DNA of 64,000 nt from Paracorniculantispora psalliotae. Lineage: Eukaryota > Ascomycota > Sordariomycetes > Hypocreales > Cordycipitaceae. Position 1 is the stretch's first letter. The number at the start of each line of letters is the position of its first letter. Of the stretch, positions 45,946-54,530 are shown one piece after another. The translations under genes and the position numbers were made by a program. The stretch lies in assembly GCA_002796755.1 (NCBI GenBank), contig PHFE01000051.1:1472071-1536070 (forward strand), read 5' to 3'. The notes beneath the pieces were generated by a model. That model did no database searches and had not been told where the DNA came from. It saw only the letters and a list, made by a program, of their open reading frames with translations.

Positions 45946-46932
45946 ATGAAGTTCCTTATTGACGCTGGGCTGATCGGCACGTGTGCCGCCGCCGTCGCCG
46001 TCCGTGCTGGGCCTTGCGTGCCCGGTCTCGTACTCGACAGTTCATCTGCTTCCACCATGACGTTCCGCGCGACGTGCGGCGCCAAGCTGGACCTCTCTGA
46101 ACCGTACGGCGTGTTTACAGGACCTGCAGGCGCCAACAGGAGTCTGGTCGGTGACTACGTGGCCGGCGCGGCGCTCAGCGACGACGCGGTGACGATCAAC
46201 CGCGCTCTGGTCGCCGGCGAGTCGAATATTCTCGTTACAGCCACGGCCGCCGACGGCGAGACGCTTCTCCAGTCCTTTGCGCTGGACGACAGCAGCAGCA
46301 GCAACGCACCGATAGACGAGACGACTACGACTGTGGTATATGAAGAACGCAGCGAGGCGGCTACGTGCCAGACATGCAGCAACCCCGGGATTCTGTGCCA
46401 GGCCAGGTGCCAGCACCCGCCCAAGACGTGCGATTTCTACTCATCCTGCGCCGAAGCCTCCCTGTCCTGCGGCGGCTCCGGCTACGCGCTCGGCTACGGC
46501 CTCGCCAACTGCGCCAAATTCATGCAACGCCTCTCGCATTTCTCCTCTGCCGGCCAGGCCTGGATCTTCCGTGTCATGACGTGCCTGCAAGAATTCCTCA
46601 TCGCCGGTCCCTTGGTGACGTGCGGTCTCACCTGCGACGCGCTCAAAACCGCCGCGTTTGGCTCGCACCCGGCATGCTACGTGGACAGCGGCGTGTGCGA
46701 CCTGCCGGTGGGCGACTGGGTGCAGCTGGTGATTACGATCCGCGCGGATTTGCTGACGCTGGACACGCTGCGGCAGGCGGTGACGACGGGAGGTAACTGC
46801 TTGGGGCATTATCTGGAGGAGATTGCGGTTGAGATTGGGAAGCTAAAGGGGGAGCTGGCGGACGCAGAGGACAAGGCAAAGGTGTTGGCGGAGATGGCGG
46901 TGCTGAAGGCGGTGCAAAAAATATTTGAATAG
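45946..46932 (+). CDS. Secreted cysteine-rich protein, stanniocalcin-like block (tentative)
   Basis: Intronless CDS of 328 residues from the ATG at 45946. MKFLIDAGLIGTCAAAVAVRAG is a probable signal peptide. Residues ~25-130 are polar. From about 140 a cysteine-rich half begins: CQTCSNPGILCQARC, DFYSSCAEASLSCGG, GYGLANCAKF and GQAWIFRVMTCLQEFL, later CGLTCDAL and CYVDSGVCDL. The pattern of paired cysteines around GQAWIF...MTCLQ resembles fungal relatives of animal stanniocalcin, a secreted dimeric glycoprotein (recalled similarity). The C-terminus is an acidic helix. The protein is probably extracellular. A role in calcium, phosphate or host interaction would be speculation. Confidence 0.75.
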   Translation: MKFLIDAGLIGTCAAAVAVRAGPCVPGLVLDSSSASTMTFRATCGAKLDLSEPYGVFTGPAGANRSLVGDYVAGAALSDDAVTINRALVAGESNILVTATAADGETLLQSFALDDSSSSNAPIDETTTTVVYEERSEAATCQTCSNPGILCQARCQHPPKTCDFYSSCAEASLSCGGSGYALGYGLANCAKFMQRLSHFSSAGQAWIFRVMTCLQEFLIAGPLVTCGLTCDALKTAAFGSHPACYVDSGVCDLPVGDWVQLVITIRADLLTLDTLRQAVTTGGNCLGHYLEEIAVEIGKLKGELADAEDKAKVLAEMAVLKAVQKIFE

Positions 46933-48347
46933 CGGTGTACATTGGATATAAAAAACAATACAAGCAATAAAAGTAATGACGATGATTCTCTATAATGTCT
47001 GGCAATGTATAAGTGCAGTGGTGCATTCCAAAGTTTCATATGTCGCATTGGTGGGCTTGGCCTTGTGTGTGTATAAGTCCTCTTGTGTTGGGCATGAACA
47101 CAGGCAGCCGCGTGGGCGGAAGCAGACGTATCCGGATCGCAGACGGAGCTTTGACAGAGGCCCGAAAAAACACGGACATGTATGTACAAATTGGTAATAA
47201 GTATCAGTATGTACACTGATGCGCCGCCAAGAAAGTTAGAGAAAAGCACTATGGATCGGAGAAAGGTGCATGTGCATCCTGCACAGCCACGACCGAAACC
47301 CTGGATTTGGGCGCGGCGCCGCCGTGGACCCCTGACGACAGCGATGATCAGGGTCTGCGGCATGTGGCTTGACGCGGAACCTTGCTTTTCAATGGAAAAA
47401 TTTCACCTGCCATTTTGTACCCAAGCACAAGTCATACTGCGGTGGAAATTACTGGCAAAAGCTACCCAAGCTCGAGCGGTTTGCTAGTGCAGCGGTGCTT
47501 CCCATGCGCTGGGGTATGTGACGTCATGGCGCTCGAGCGGCAGCGAAATGCTTCCTTTTCTGGTCATGATAAAAAGGCACAGATTCCCTCGGATGCTGCT
47601 GTTGACAAAGAGTTTATCTCTCTATATTCCACCTGAGAAGAAAAGCAAGATACCCTTTTTGCTATTTTATTACGCCGTCACGGTATACCTTCTATTAATA
47701 TCTAATAATTCTAATACTTAATACGCCTCCAACCCGCAACACTGCACCAGCAGCACCAAGCACCAAACAAACAAAAAGACAAACATCCTCAGCTACGAAT
47801 ACAGAAATCATCCTTCTGGTACGTCTACATCCGACACAACGTCGTGGTCTATCGCGGTCTCGACCGTCAAACGACACAGCGTATCCCCGCACACACACAT
47901 GCACGCGAAGAGGAGGGGGTCAGTCCAAGCCTTGAAGGGAACCCAGGAAATGGGATTGCGGGCCTTGATCCACGATGGCCACCCGGAAACTAATCACTGC
48001 TCCCCTGGTCGAGTTTCCTGGTCCAAAATCAAGCTTTTGGCACAATCAGGCCCCAGAACCGGCCACACACACACACACCGCCTGCAGCCACTGCAGTTCC
48101 CTCCCTAAAAGTCCGTTCTTCATCGGGCTCCTGGTCTCCCGGCTGGCCGCCAAAATTACTCCGCCAAGACAGCCCCTCCACTCAAGCTCTCCCCATAGCT
48201 CTTTTCGCTAATATTGAACACGCCAGATTTCTTTTCCTCTCTTCTCTGCATCCTTTTCGATCGAACCAGCACTATTACCCAAGCTGCTACAAGAAAGAAA
48301 ACACAACTCAGAAAAAAACATACTTATTAGCCTAGACAACAGCGACC
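46933..48347. promoter_or_regulatory. Intergenic upstream of SLM1
   Basis: 1.4 kb without a supported gene. The last 300 bp are CT- and CA-rich, including a CA run near 48064-48077, and look like promoter and 5' leader. Confidence 0.5.
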
Positions 48348-50008
48348 ATGGCTTCGCCCGTTTCTACCACTCTGCCTTCGCGCACAGCTACCGGCATGAG
48401 CCTCGAAGATGCCGTCCCTGACCTGGACCCCACGACCGTGAGTCTCCCTTCCGCCACGTTTCTCCCAGAAACGCATCTTACACCAACAACATGTGAAATC
48501 ATGTCCACTAACACTCTCAGACCGCCGGCCTGCTCGCCGAGCGCCTCCAGGCGTGGAAGCACGCCGTCGGCTACCTCGAGGACTACATGGGCGCCGTGGA
48601 GAAGATCCACGGCCGCCACGCCAAGGAGTACGAAAAGGTGCTCAAGACCATCTCCAACCCGCTGCGCGAGGGCCACCACTTTGACCAGTCGCTGGGCGGC
48701 GTCGCCGGTTTCTTCGAGAACCTGCGCGCCAACACGCAGGCCATGATCAACACCAACCTCGAGACAGAGAAGAGCATCAAGGGCTCCGTGATCCCCATCC
48801 TCGAGCGCCTGCACAAGGAGATCAAGCACAAGGCCAAGGAGCTCGACTCGGGCGCCTACTCGGGCGCCAAGGAGGTGGAGAAGCTGCGCAACACGACGCA
48901 GAAGCAGATTGAGCTGCTCGGCCAGCAGACGGCCTCGTACGACGCGGCCGGCGGCCGCCTCACCGGCACCGAGGACCCCTACGTCGTCTACCGCGGCGTC
49001 ATGCACCGCCTCTCCAACCAGGTCCTCGCCGAGAACAACCACACCAACGACCTCATCTCGGTGCAGAACAACTTTGAGACGTTCGAGGCCCACATCATCG
49101 AGGTCCTCCAGGAGGCCATGGGCGCCTTCAACCAGCTCAGCGGCGGCCAGGCGGATAAGATCCGCGCCCTGCACAACGACATCCTCGGTACCATCCAGTG
49201 CGTCCCCAAGGGCTTCGAGTGGGCCAACTTCACCACCCGCTCCGCCGACCGCCTCGCCAACCCCAACGACCCGGCCCGCTCCGTCGACGCCATCAACTTC
49301 CCCAACATGGACCACCAGTCCACCAAGCCGCTCATCGAGGGCTCCCTCGAGCGCAAGTCGCGCAACAAGCTGTCCTTTGGCTACTCCACGGGCTACTACG
49401 TCGTCACCCCCAGCAAGTTCCTCCACGAGTTCAAGGACAGCGACGACGCCCGCCAGGACCCCAAGCCCGAGCTCTCCCTCTACCTCCCCGACGCCGTAAT
49501 CGGCGCGCCCTCGGGCGAAAAGTTCAACATCAAGGGCAAGGACAAGAGCAAGACCCTCTCCAGCAAGCTCACCGGCAACTCCGAGTTCGCCTTCAAGGCG
49601 CACACCGCCGCCGACGCCCAAAAGTGGTTCCAGGTCGTCCAGAACGTCTGCGGCGCCACCGGCCCGGCCGAGCCCAACTCCCCCGTCGTCTCCTCCCCCG
49701 GCTCCCCGGCCTCCGCTGCCGCCGTCGTCAACTCGCCTACCGCTGCGACTGCTGCCTCGCCGACCGTGGCCTCCCCCGCGTCCGCCACCAACCCCAAGGA
49801 CGACTCGCTGGCCCTCAACTCGCCGTCCGCCGTCCTGCCCAAGCCGGCCCTGCACCCGGAACAGGAGGTGGGCGTCACAAGAAGCGCGTCGGGTGCGCAG
49901 AGCACGCGCAATGTCTCGGGCGCCTCCGCCAAACCGGCTGTCGCGGCGGCCACGACGGCCACGCACACGGATGAGAAGAAGAAGATGGCTGAACCCGACT
50001 TTTCGTAA
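48348..50008 (+). CDS. SLM1: PH-domain PtdIns(4,5)P2-binding protein Slm1/Slm2
   Basis: CDS is join(48348..48437, 48521..50008) with an 83-nt intron, 525 residues. A helical F-BAR-like region spans about 30-270 (LLAERLQAWKHAVGYLEDYM to DKIRALHNDILGTI). A PH domain spans about 285-400, starting PLIEGSLERKSRNKLSFGYS and ending in KAHTAADAQKWFQVVQNVC. The tail is Ala-, Ser- and Pro-rich. Slm proteins bind PtdIns(4,5)P2 at the plasma membrane, sit at eisosomes and are effectors of TORC2 and calcineurin. GC-rich codon use produces an open 567-codon frame on the opposite strand, which is a shadow. Confidence 0.93.
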
Positions 50009-50474
50009 AGAAGAGGAAGAACACAAAGCGACCAAAAAAGAAAATATCTATAAGAATGAATTGGCATGACTTGGATGCATATTTACTAGTTTAATCATTC
50101 CCCCTTAATATATCAGCGTTGATTTTCACTTTCATGCATGCCAGTGATGGTGCCAGTGAAGTCATGTACGAGACGTACGTACACGCGCCATGAACACATG
50201 CGAATGAATACATACAAGCGATCGTGGTAAATCAGCTTGCGTAACTAAGATATGAATGGGCGCAAAGATATCATAAACATCTACGACGTACCACAGCGGC
50301 CTAGACTGGCAATAATAGTACAGAATGCAACGGAGTTACATAGCAATGTTACAGTCACAGGATTGAAAAGCTGTCTTGAAAATATTTGTATTCATTATGG
50401 GTAATCATATTACGAGGATAATACTGGAAAAGTCAGCGAGTGTCTCTTCCAAAGCTTCAACAAAATAGTGAATT

Positions 50475-50574
50475 GCTGCGTGTTTCAGGGTAAAGTGCCT
50501 TGTCACAGGCGATATCGTCAATGCAAATTGGCTACGTTGACCGTCGTGATAATTGTAGCATCATTTTAAGCAGC
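50475..50574 (-). ncRNA. Box C/D snoRNA candidate, guide target not identified
   Basis: Minus-strand box C is ATGATGC (last base off consensus, 50558-50564 region) and box D is CTGA at 50485-50488. The ends can pair through GCTGC/GCAGC (50570-50574 with 50475-50479). It lies in the sixth intron of the host transcript. No rRNA match satisfying the five-nucleotide rule was found by eye. By position it could correspond to the downstream members of the yeast cluster. Confidence 0.5.
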
Positions 50575-50720
50575 GGGGGAGGAGTGTGTAGGAGAAGCAA
50601 AAAGTACTAACCTGGTACAGATCTACAAGAGTCGTAGTCATAAGTCATTAGTCAAGTCACTGAAATACTGAGGCAGGTTAGCGTAAGCTCCGCCAAAGCA
50701 TCATGACAAATGATAGATGG

Positions 50721-50810
50721 CTTCTGAAGTCAGACGTCGAATGAGTTTGTCTTCGTAGCGTGAGCTCGGACATATGCTTGTCATTTTCATTCTTGTTCAT
50801 CACGCAGAAG
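50721..50810 (-). ncRNA. snR74: Box C/D snoRNA, snR74 homologue (18S rRNA A28)
   Basis: Box C GTGATGA lies at 50798-50804 and box D CTGA at 50730-50733. A perfect terminal stem CTTCTG/CAGAAG closes the molecule. Upstream of an internal D'-like CCGA the guide reads GACAAGCATATG, which pairs over 12 bases with CATATGCTTGTC near the 5' end of 18S rRNA. The fifth base from D' pairs with the adenine at yeast position 28, the site methylated by snR74 (U27 in animals). Boxes, stem, guide and spacing all agree. Confidence 0.88.
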
Positions 50811-50924
50811 GTGGGTTGGGCGGGCGAGGCATGAAACTAACCCTTGGGAGCGGACACTGCAAAAATCTGATCTGGTTAGCCGTTGTACTAGACAAAGGTG
50901 TCACAAGAAGAAGTGGGAGAGGGA

Positions 50925-51019
50925 ATATATCAGTTAAGGCATGAATGGTAAAAAAATAAATAGATATATGTCTGCATCGAAAACTCGAATAAGACTCGTC
51001 ATCTGTTTCATCATATAAA
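50925..51019 (-). ncRNA. snR76: Box C/D snoRNA, probable snR76 homologue (25S rRNA C2197 region)
   Basis: Box C ATGATGA is at 51008-51014 and box D CTGA at 50930-50933, with short TATA-type end pairing. The sequence after box C contains AGATGACGAG (50995-51004), complementary to CTCGTCATCT in 25S rRNA, the neighbourhood methylated by yeast snR76. Before box D, CCATTCATGC can pair with GCATGAATGG about 20 bases further along the same rRNA. The D' box is degenerate, so the exact methylated base is uncertain. Confidence 0.7.
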
Positions 51020-51166
51020 GGGGAAGTGCTTGCGTGTGTAAATCATAAACGTACCCAGAAAGTTGCTGCAAGAACCAGCTTGTGCATCATCAAAACTACG
51101 GCAGACACTGAAGGACAATTAGTACAATTGTCCAACCATAGCATACTCAAGATGCAAACGGAGTGT

Positions 51167-51264
51167 GTTGGAGTCAGTGGGCGAGGTTTTCTAGGCCTGC
51201 CGCAAAGTGGCTTGTCATGCTCATGCGTATATATTCGGAGCCCAGTGCCGCTTCATCATTCAAC
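51167..51264 (-). ncRNA. Box C/D snoRNA, guide target not identified
   Basis: Box C ATGATGA is at 51253-51259 and box D CTGA at 51174-51177. GTTG/CAAC end pairing is present (51261-51264 with 51167-51170). It lies in the third host intron. The bases before box D (CCTCGCCCA) and before a possible internal D' gave no confident rRNA match by eye. It sits between the snR77 and snR76 homologues. Confidence 0.68.
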
Positions 51265-51383
51265 GGGGTGTGCTGAGGATGCTGATGTGCTTTGGTTGGT
51301 TCGTACCTTGTCTGTAAAATCTTGGCAACGGTTAGCAAGAAGCTTTGGAAAAGAATTTGCAAAATTGAAAGTGATGTTGCGGT

Positions 51384-51475
51384 TTGCGTCAGACATAGCC
51401 ATTTAATATCTTCAATGAAAGATCTCAGCCGGTAATTTCCAGCGTATATTGTTTACGAATTGATCATCATAACGA
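51384..51475 (-). ncRNA. snR77: Box C/D snoRNA, snR77 homologue (18S rRNA U578)
   Basis: Box C ATGATGA is at 51464-51470 and box D CTGA at 51389-51392. Internal D' CTGA at 51425-51428 is preceded by GCTGGAAATTACCGG. This pairs with the universal 18S sequence GGTAATTCCAGC, with one extra A in the guide. The fifth base from D' pairs with the U of GGUAAUU, which counts as yeast U578 (human U627), the snR77 target. Confidence 0.82.
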
Positions 51476-51653
51476 GGGAGGAAAAGAAAAAAGAAATGCA
51501 ATTGTGCAAACGTACCACATAATCATTTTCACATCACCGTCGATCCCGAGCCGGCCGTATCCAGAGCATCTTCATGCAATCATGGACCTGTTATTGCGGT
51601 TAGCTAAGCTCGCCACATTGCAAATGAGGTAAAGCAGCGCAATGCATGGTGAT

Positions 51654-51740
51654 TCTTTCAGACTGACGTGTGAAAAAGAGTTTTCATTCCAAAGTGGTCA
51701 AAGACTCTAGTTTGCGGTTTTCAAGCTGTCATCAGGAAGA
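51654..51740 (-). ncRNA. snR78: Box C/D snoRNA, snR78 homologue (25S rRNA U2421)
   Basis: Box C TGATGA is at 51729-51734 and box D CTGA at 51658-51661, with TCTT/AAGA end pairing. Upstream of a D'-like TTGA the guide CAAACTAGAGTC (51703-51714) pairs over 12 bases with GACTCTAGTTTG of 25S rRNA. The fifth base from D' pairs with U of GACU, yeast U2421, the snR78 target. It is the first snoRNA of the host transcript, as snR78 is in the yeast cluster (recalled). Confidence 0.82.
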
Positions 51741-52101
51741 TGGGAGAGGGAAGGAAAAGGGCAGAGAGAGGCATTGCGACGTAGATTATCGCTTTTCGAG
51801 ACTTACCAAAAGGCTTTTTGGGCTTCCAGAATCTGGTGATGTGTTGGAAAAGAAGTTTCTTCTCTCCAAAAAGTTGGAGCTAATAAAAGTCGATTTTTTT
51901 GGTGGAGCGGTCGCAGGGTTATGTAAGCGTGTCACGAGATTTCGTGCGGTCAGCGCGGCCAGCGAGTTCGAGCTTGGAGCTGCGACGTGGAGCGTGAAGC
52001 GTGCAGGGATAGGTAGCTAGCTTCCAGGCCGTGAGTGACGGACAGTTCACGCCGTTGCTTTCATTGCTGCATCATCAATTGCTGAAAAAAAAAATTCCAA
52101 G

Positions 52102-53432
52102 ATGCCTGAGATTGCTGAGAGTAAGTCGAATAGACTGTTGGGGGATTTCATGTGCCTAATTATTCGGACCAGTCGCACGAGCTGTCCATTACCTGCGCGT
52201 TCACCTGGTTGGTAAGCGCATTGCTTCCGCAGAAGCCATTGACGATGCCAACGTGTTTGGCAAGGTCGGTACAACGGGCGCGGCTGTCGCTGCTGCTCTC
52301 CAAGGCAAAAAAGTACGAGACTTCTCTCTATTTTGAATTTCAAGCTGACAATAGGTAGGTTGTGTCTGCTGGCACGCAGGGCAAATATTTTTGGTAAGCA
52401 ATGTGAATCGTGAACTCCTAGTCGCCGGCTCACAAAATGTGCCAGGATAACTCTTGAGAAGCCTCCGCATCTGGTAATGCACTTTGGAATGACTGGTAAG
52501 TTGCAGAATTCAGTCTGCCAATGTCACTGACTAACATCACAGGTTGGATTCACATAAGAAACGACAAGACTGCGTATACCAACTACTTCAAAAAGATGGA
52601 AGACAGCGAGTACAGCGTCTGGCCTCCGAAATTTTGGAAATTTCAAATCACCACAGACGAAAAGCCAGCTGTCGAAATTGCATTTACAGACCCTCGTCGT
52701 TTTGGCCGCGTCAGGCTGGTTGATTGCCCTGGAGAAGACATTCGCAAGCATTCGCCTCTGGTTGAGAATGGCCCTGATCCTGTTGTCGACAAGGATCGAT
52801 TCACAGAAGAATACTTGCGCGGAAAGATGACCTCGCGCCACGTTCCCATCAAAGCACTCCTGCTCGACCAAACCATGATCAGCGGCATCGGCAACTGGGT
52901 CGCTGACGAGACACTGTACCAGGCCAAGGTGCACCCCGAGCAGTACTGTGATGACTTTAGCGATGCTGAGATCAAGACCATCTACGACTCCATCTGCTAC
53001 GTTTGCGATTTAGCTGTCGAAAAACTCGGCGACTCTGATCAGTTTCCCGAGCACTGGCTGTTTAATCATCGTTGGGGCAAGGGCGACAAGGGCTCTTCGG
53101 CCAAACTGCCCAACGGCGAGAAGCTCTCTTTCATCACGGTTGGTGGTCGCACCAGCTGCTTCGCACCAGCCATTCAGAAAAAGACAGGGCCGGTGTCAGG
53201 CGGTGCAAAGACCGAGCCTCTTGTTAAGGAAGGATCTGGAGATGAGAAAGCACCCCCCAAAAAGGGTCGCAAGCCAACAGGCAAGGCTGCCAAGACGGAG
53301 GCGGAGCCGGCGCCGGCCAAGGGCAAGCGGTCAAAGCCTGCTACAACGGAAACTAGCAAAAGCAAAAAAGTCAAAGTCGAGCCTGTCGCAGACGACAGCG
53401 GCAGACGACGATCCGGGAGGCTCAGGAAGTAA
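52102..53432 (+). CDS. Formamidopyrimidine-DNA glycosylase (Fpg/MutM family)
   Basis: CDS is join(52102..52120, 52173..52312, 52359..52393, 52446..52495, 52543..53432), 377 residues. The first exon is 19 nt and gives MPEIAE, placing the catalytic proline at residue 2 and the glutamate at 3. The spliced middle reads KKVVSAGTQGKYFWITLEKPPHLVMHFGMTGW. Later motifs are DPRRFGRVRL and LLLDQTMISGIGNWVADE (helix-two-turn-helix). A C-terminal beta hairpin without zinc cysteines follows, as in plant and fungal homologues. About 90 extra residues are Lys-, Ala- and Pro-rich, a likely nuclear and DNA-binding tail. The enzyme removes oxidised purines in base excision repair. Confidence 0.93.
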
Positions 53433-53803
53433 TGTGTCACATTACTGGATGTAGGAAGGCGTTGTTCTTGTTCGCGACGGCAGAGCCATCAAGGTACCAT
53501 CTTTGATTGTACCGTCTATATGAATATATGTTTGTACCATAATAATATAAAGCAAGCCAGTATTCCGTTTCGTGTATATGGAGTGGTATAACAACCAAAG
53601 CTTTGTCTTAAGCCTAATAGCATCTCGGTGTCAAGCCGAGCAAATCTTTAACCTGGGGTATAATAAAAGTAGATACAAAAGGTGGATTTCCAAAATTCAA
53701 GGATGTCGCTTTCCCTAACGCCGTGTGAAAAGTTGAATGCAACAAGAGTGTTTTAGAGAAGAAACGTAGATCAAGAAAGTGTTGGTCGTAATTTGTCGTA
53801 TAT
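53433..53803. other. Intergenic between convergent genes
   Basis: 371 bp, AT-rich; only 3' ends expected. Confidence 0.5.
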
Positions 53804-54530
53804 TTAATCCGTGGCAACGTGGAGGCCCACAGCGTATTGTGTCTCGTCGTCGGGCAGGCGAATCGGAATCATGCTCAGCAGGTTGGTGAAACCTTGGCCA
53901 TTCTTCTTGTAGTTGGTAATGTAGAGCTGGATTTCGTCTCGGTCAGCCACTGCCTGATCCAAGGTTTGGATGGCATGGCGATGCTGGTCGAGCAGAGCGC
54001 CTGGTGAAGGATGCAGGCTCTGTGGCGAGTGGAGGAAGCGAGGATTCTTCCCGACAACTTCTTTGATGGTGTATCCGGTCAACTGGGAGAAGGCTTCGTT
54101 GGCGTAGATTATCGGGCTTCCCGGAAGATCAAGGTTGCTGACTGTGAGGGCGGCGGAACAGTCTACAGGTCCCAGCTCGAACTTGGGATCTGGACGGGCA
54201 AATACACTAAACTAGACAAATGGTTAGTGGTGTCGTTACCTTGCGTCCCAGTGGATATGTTCATACCAGAACAGTCATGACATCTATCCCGCTCGGAGCG
54301 TAGAGGCCAGGATAGATGATGGAATCCTGGCGAGGCTGGAAGCGCGCGCCTTTGCTTTGCTTTTTGTCAGCAGCCGGTGGATTATCGTTTGGGAAGTTGT
54401 GCTGCGAAGTAGGTTAAAACGCAGCACGGTCAGCATTTCGTAAAGTTTCTCGATCACATACTGTCATCGCGTGGGATTCCCACGGATTCATACTGGGCAC
54501 AGTAATCAGGGCTTTCGGAACCGTAAACAT
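53804..54530 (-). CDS. VIVID/ENVOY-like LOV-domain protein lacking the photoactive cysteine
   Basis: CDS is complement(join(53804..54211, 54267..54401, 54462..54530)), 203 residues, close to VIVID and ENVOY. YPGLYAPSGIDVMTVL and FARPDPKFELGPVDCSAALTV match their N-terminal cap and start of the PAS core. ANEAFSQLTGYTIKEVVG continues into GKNPRFLHSP. In photoactive LOV domains this is GxNCRFLQ, so the flavin-adduct cysteine is Pro125 here (codon 54041-54043). Near the end NYKKNGQGFTNLLSMIP is conserved, but the signalling glutamine position reads GLHVATD, with His199. The protein cannot make the normal flavin-cysteinyl adduct. It may be a light-independent PAS adaptor or compete with the true photoreceptor (inference). 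Confidence 0.9.

Larger units (their letters stand above)
50400..51950 (-). ncRNA. Spliced snoRNA host transcript with micro-exons
   Basis: Read on the minus strand, this region has regular splice signals and no conserved protein. Exon 1 ends at 51807 (donor GTAAGTC). Later exons are 51516-51587 (72 nt), 51307-51311 (5 nt), 51055-51065 (11 nt), 50842-50856 (15 nt) and 50612-50622 (11 nt). A last exon probably starts near 50423. The five defined introns are about 200-240 nt, with GTACG, GTTAG or GTAAG donors, mostly GCTAAC-like branch points and CAG/TAG acceptors. Each intron holds one box C/D snoRNA. A chance open frame runs through the micro-exons, but the 72-nt exon has an in-frame stop. 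The outer limits are estimates. The gene diverges from the glycosylase gene at 52102. Confidence 0.75.

Noticed and set aside
48332..50035. 567-codon open frame on the minus strand
   Set aside because: It lies opposite SLM1 and is low-complexity Gly/Val/Leu/Glu sequence, the usual shadow of a GC-rich gene.
51174..51362. 62-codon minus-strand frame as a protein gene
   Set aside because: It overlaps a snoRNA and two predicted introns. The host exons also carry an in-frame stop, so a noncoding host fits better.
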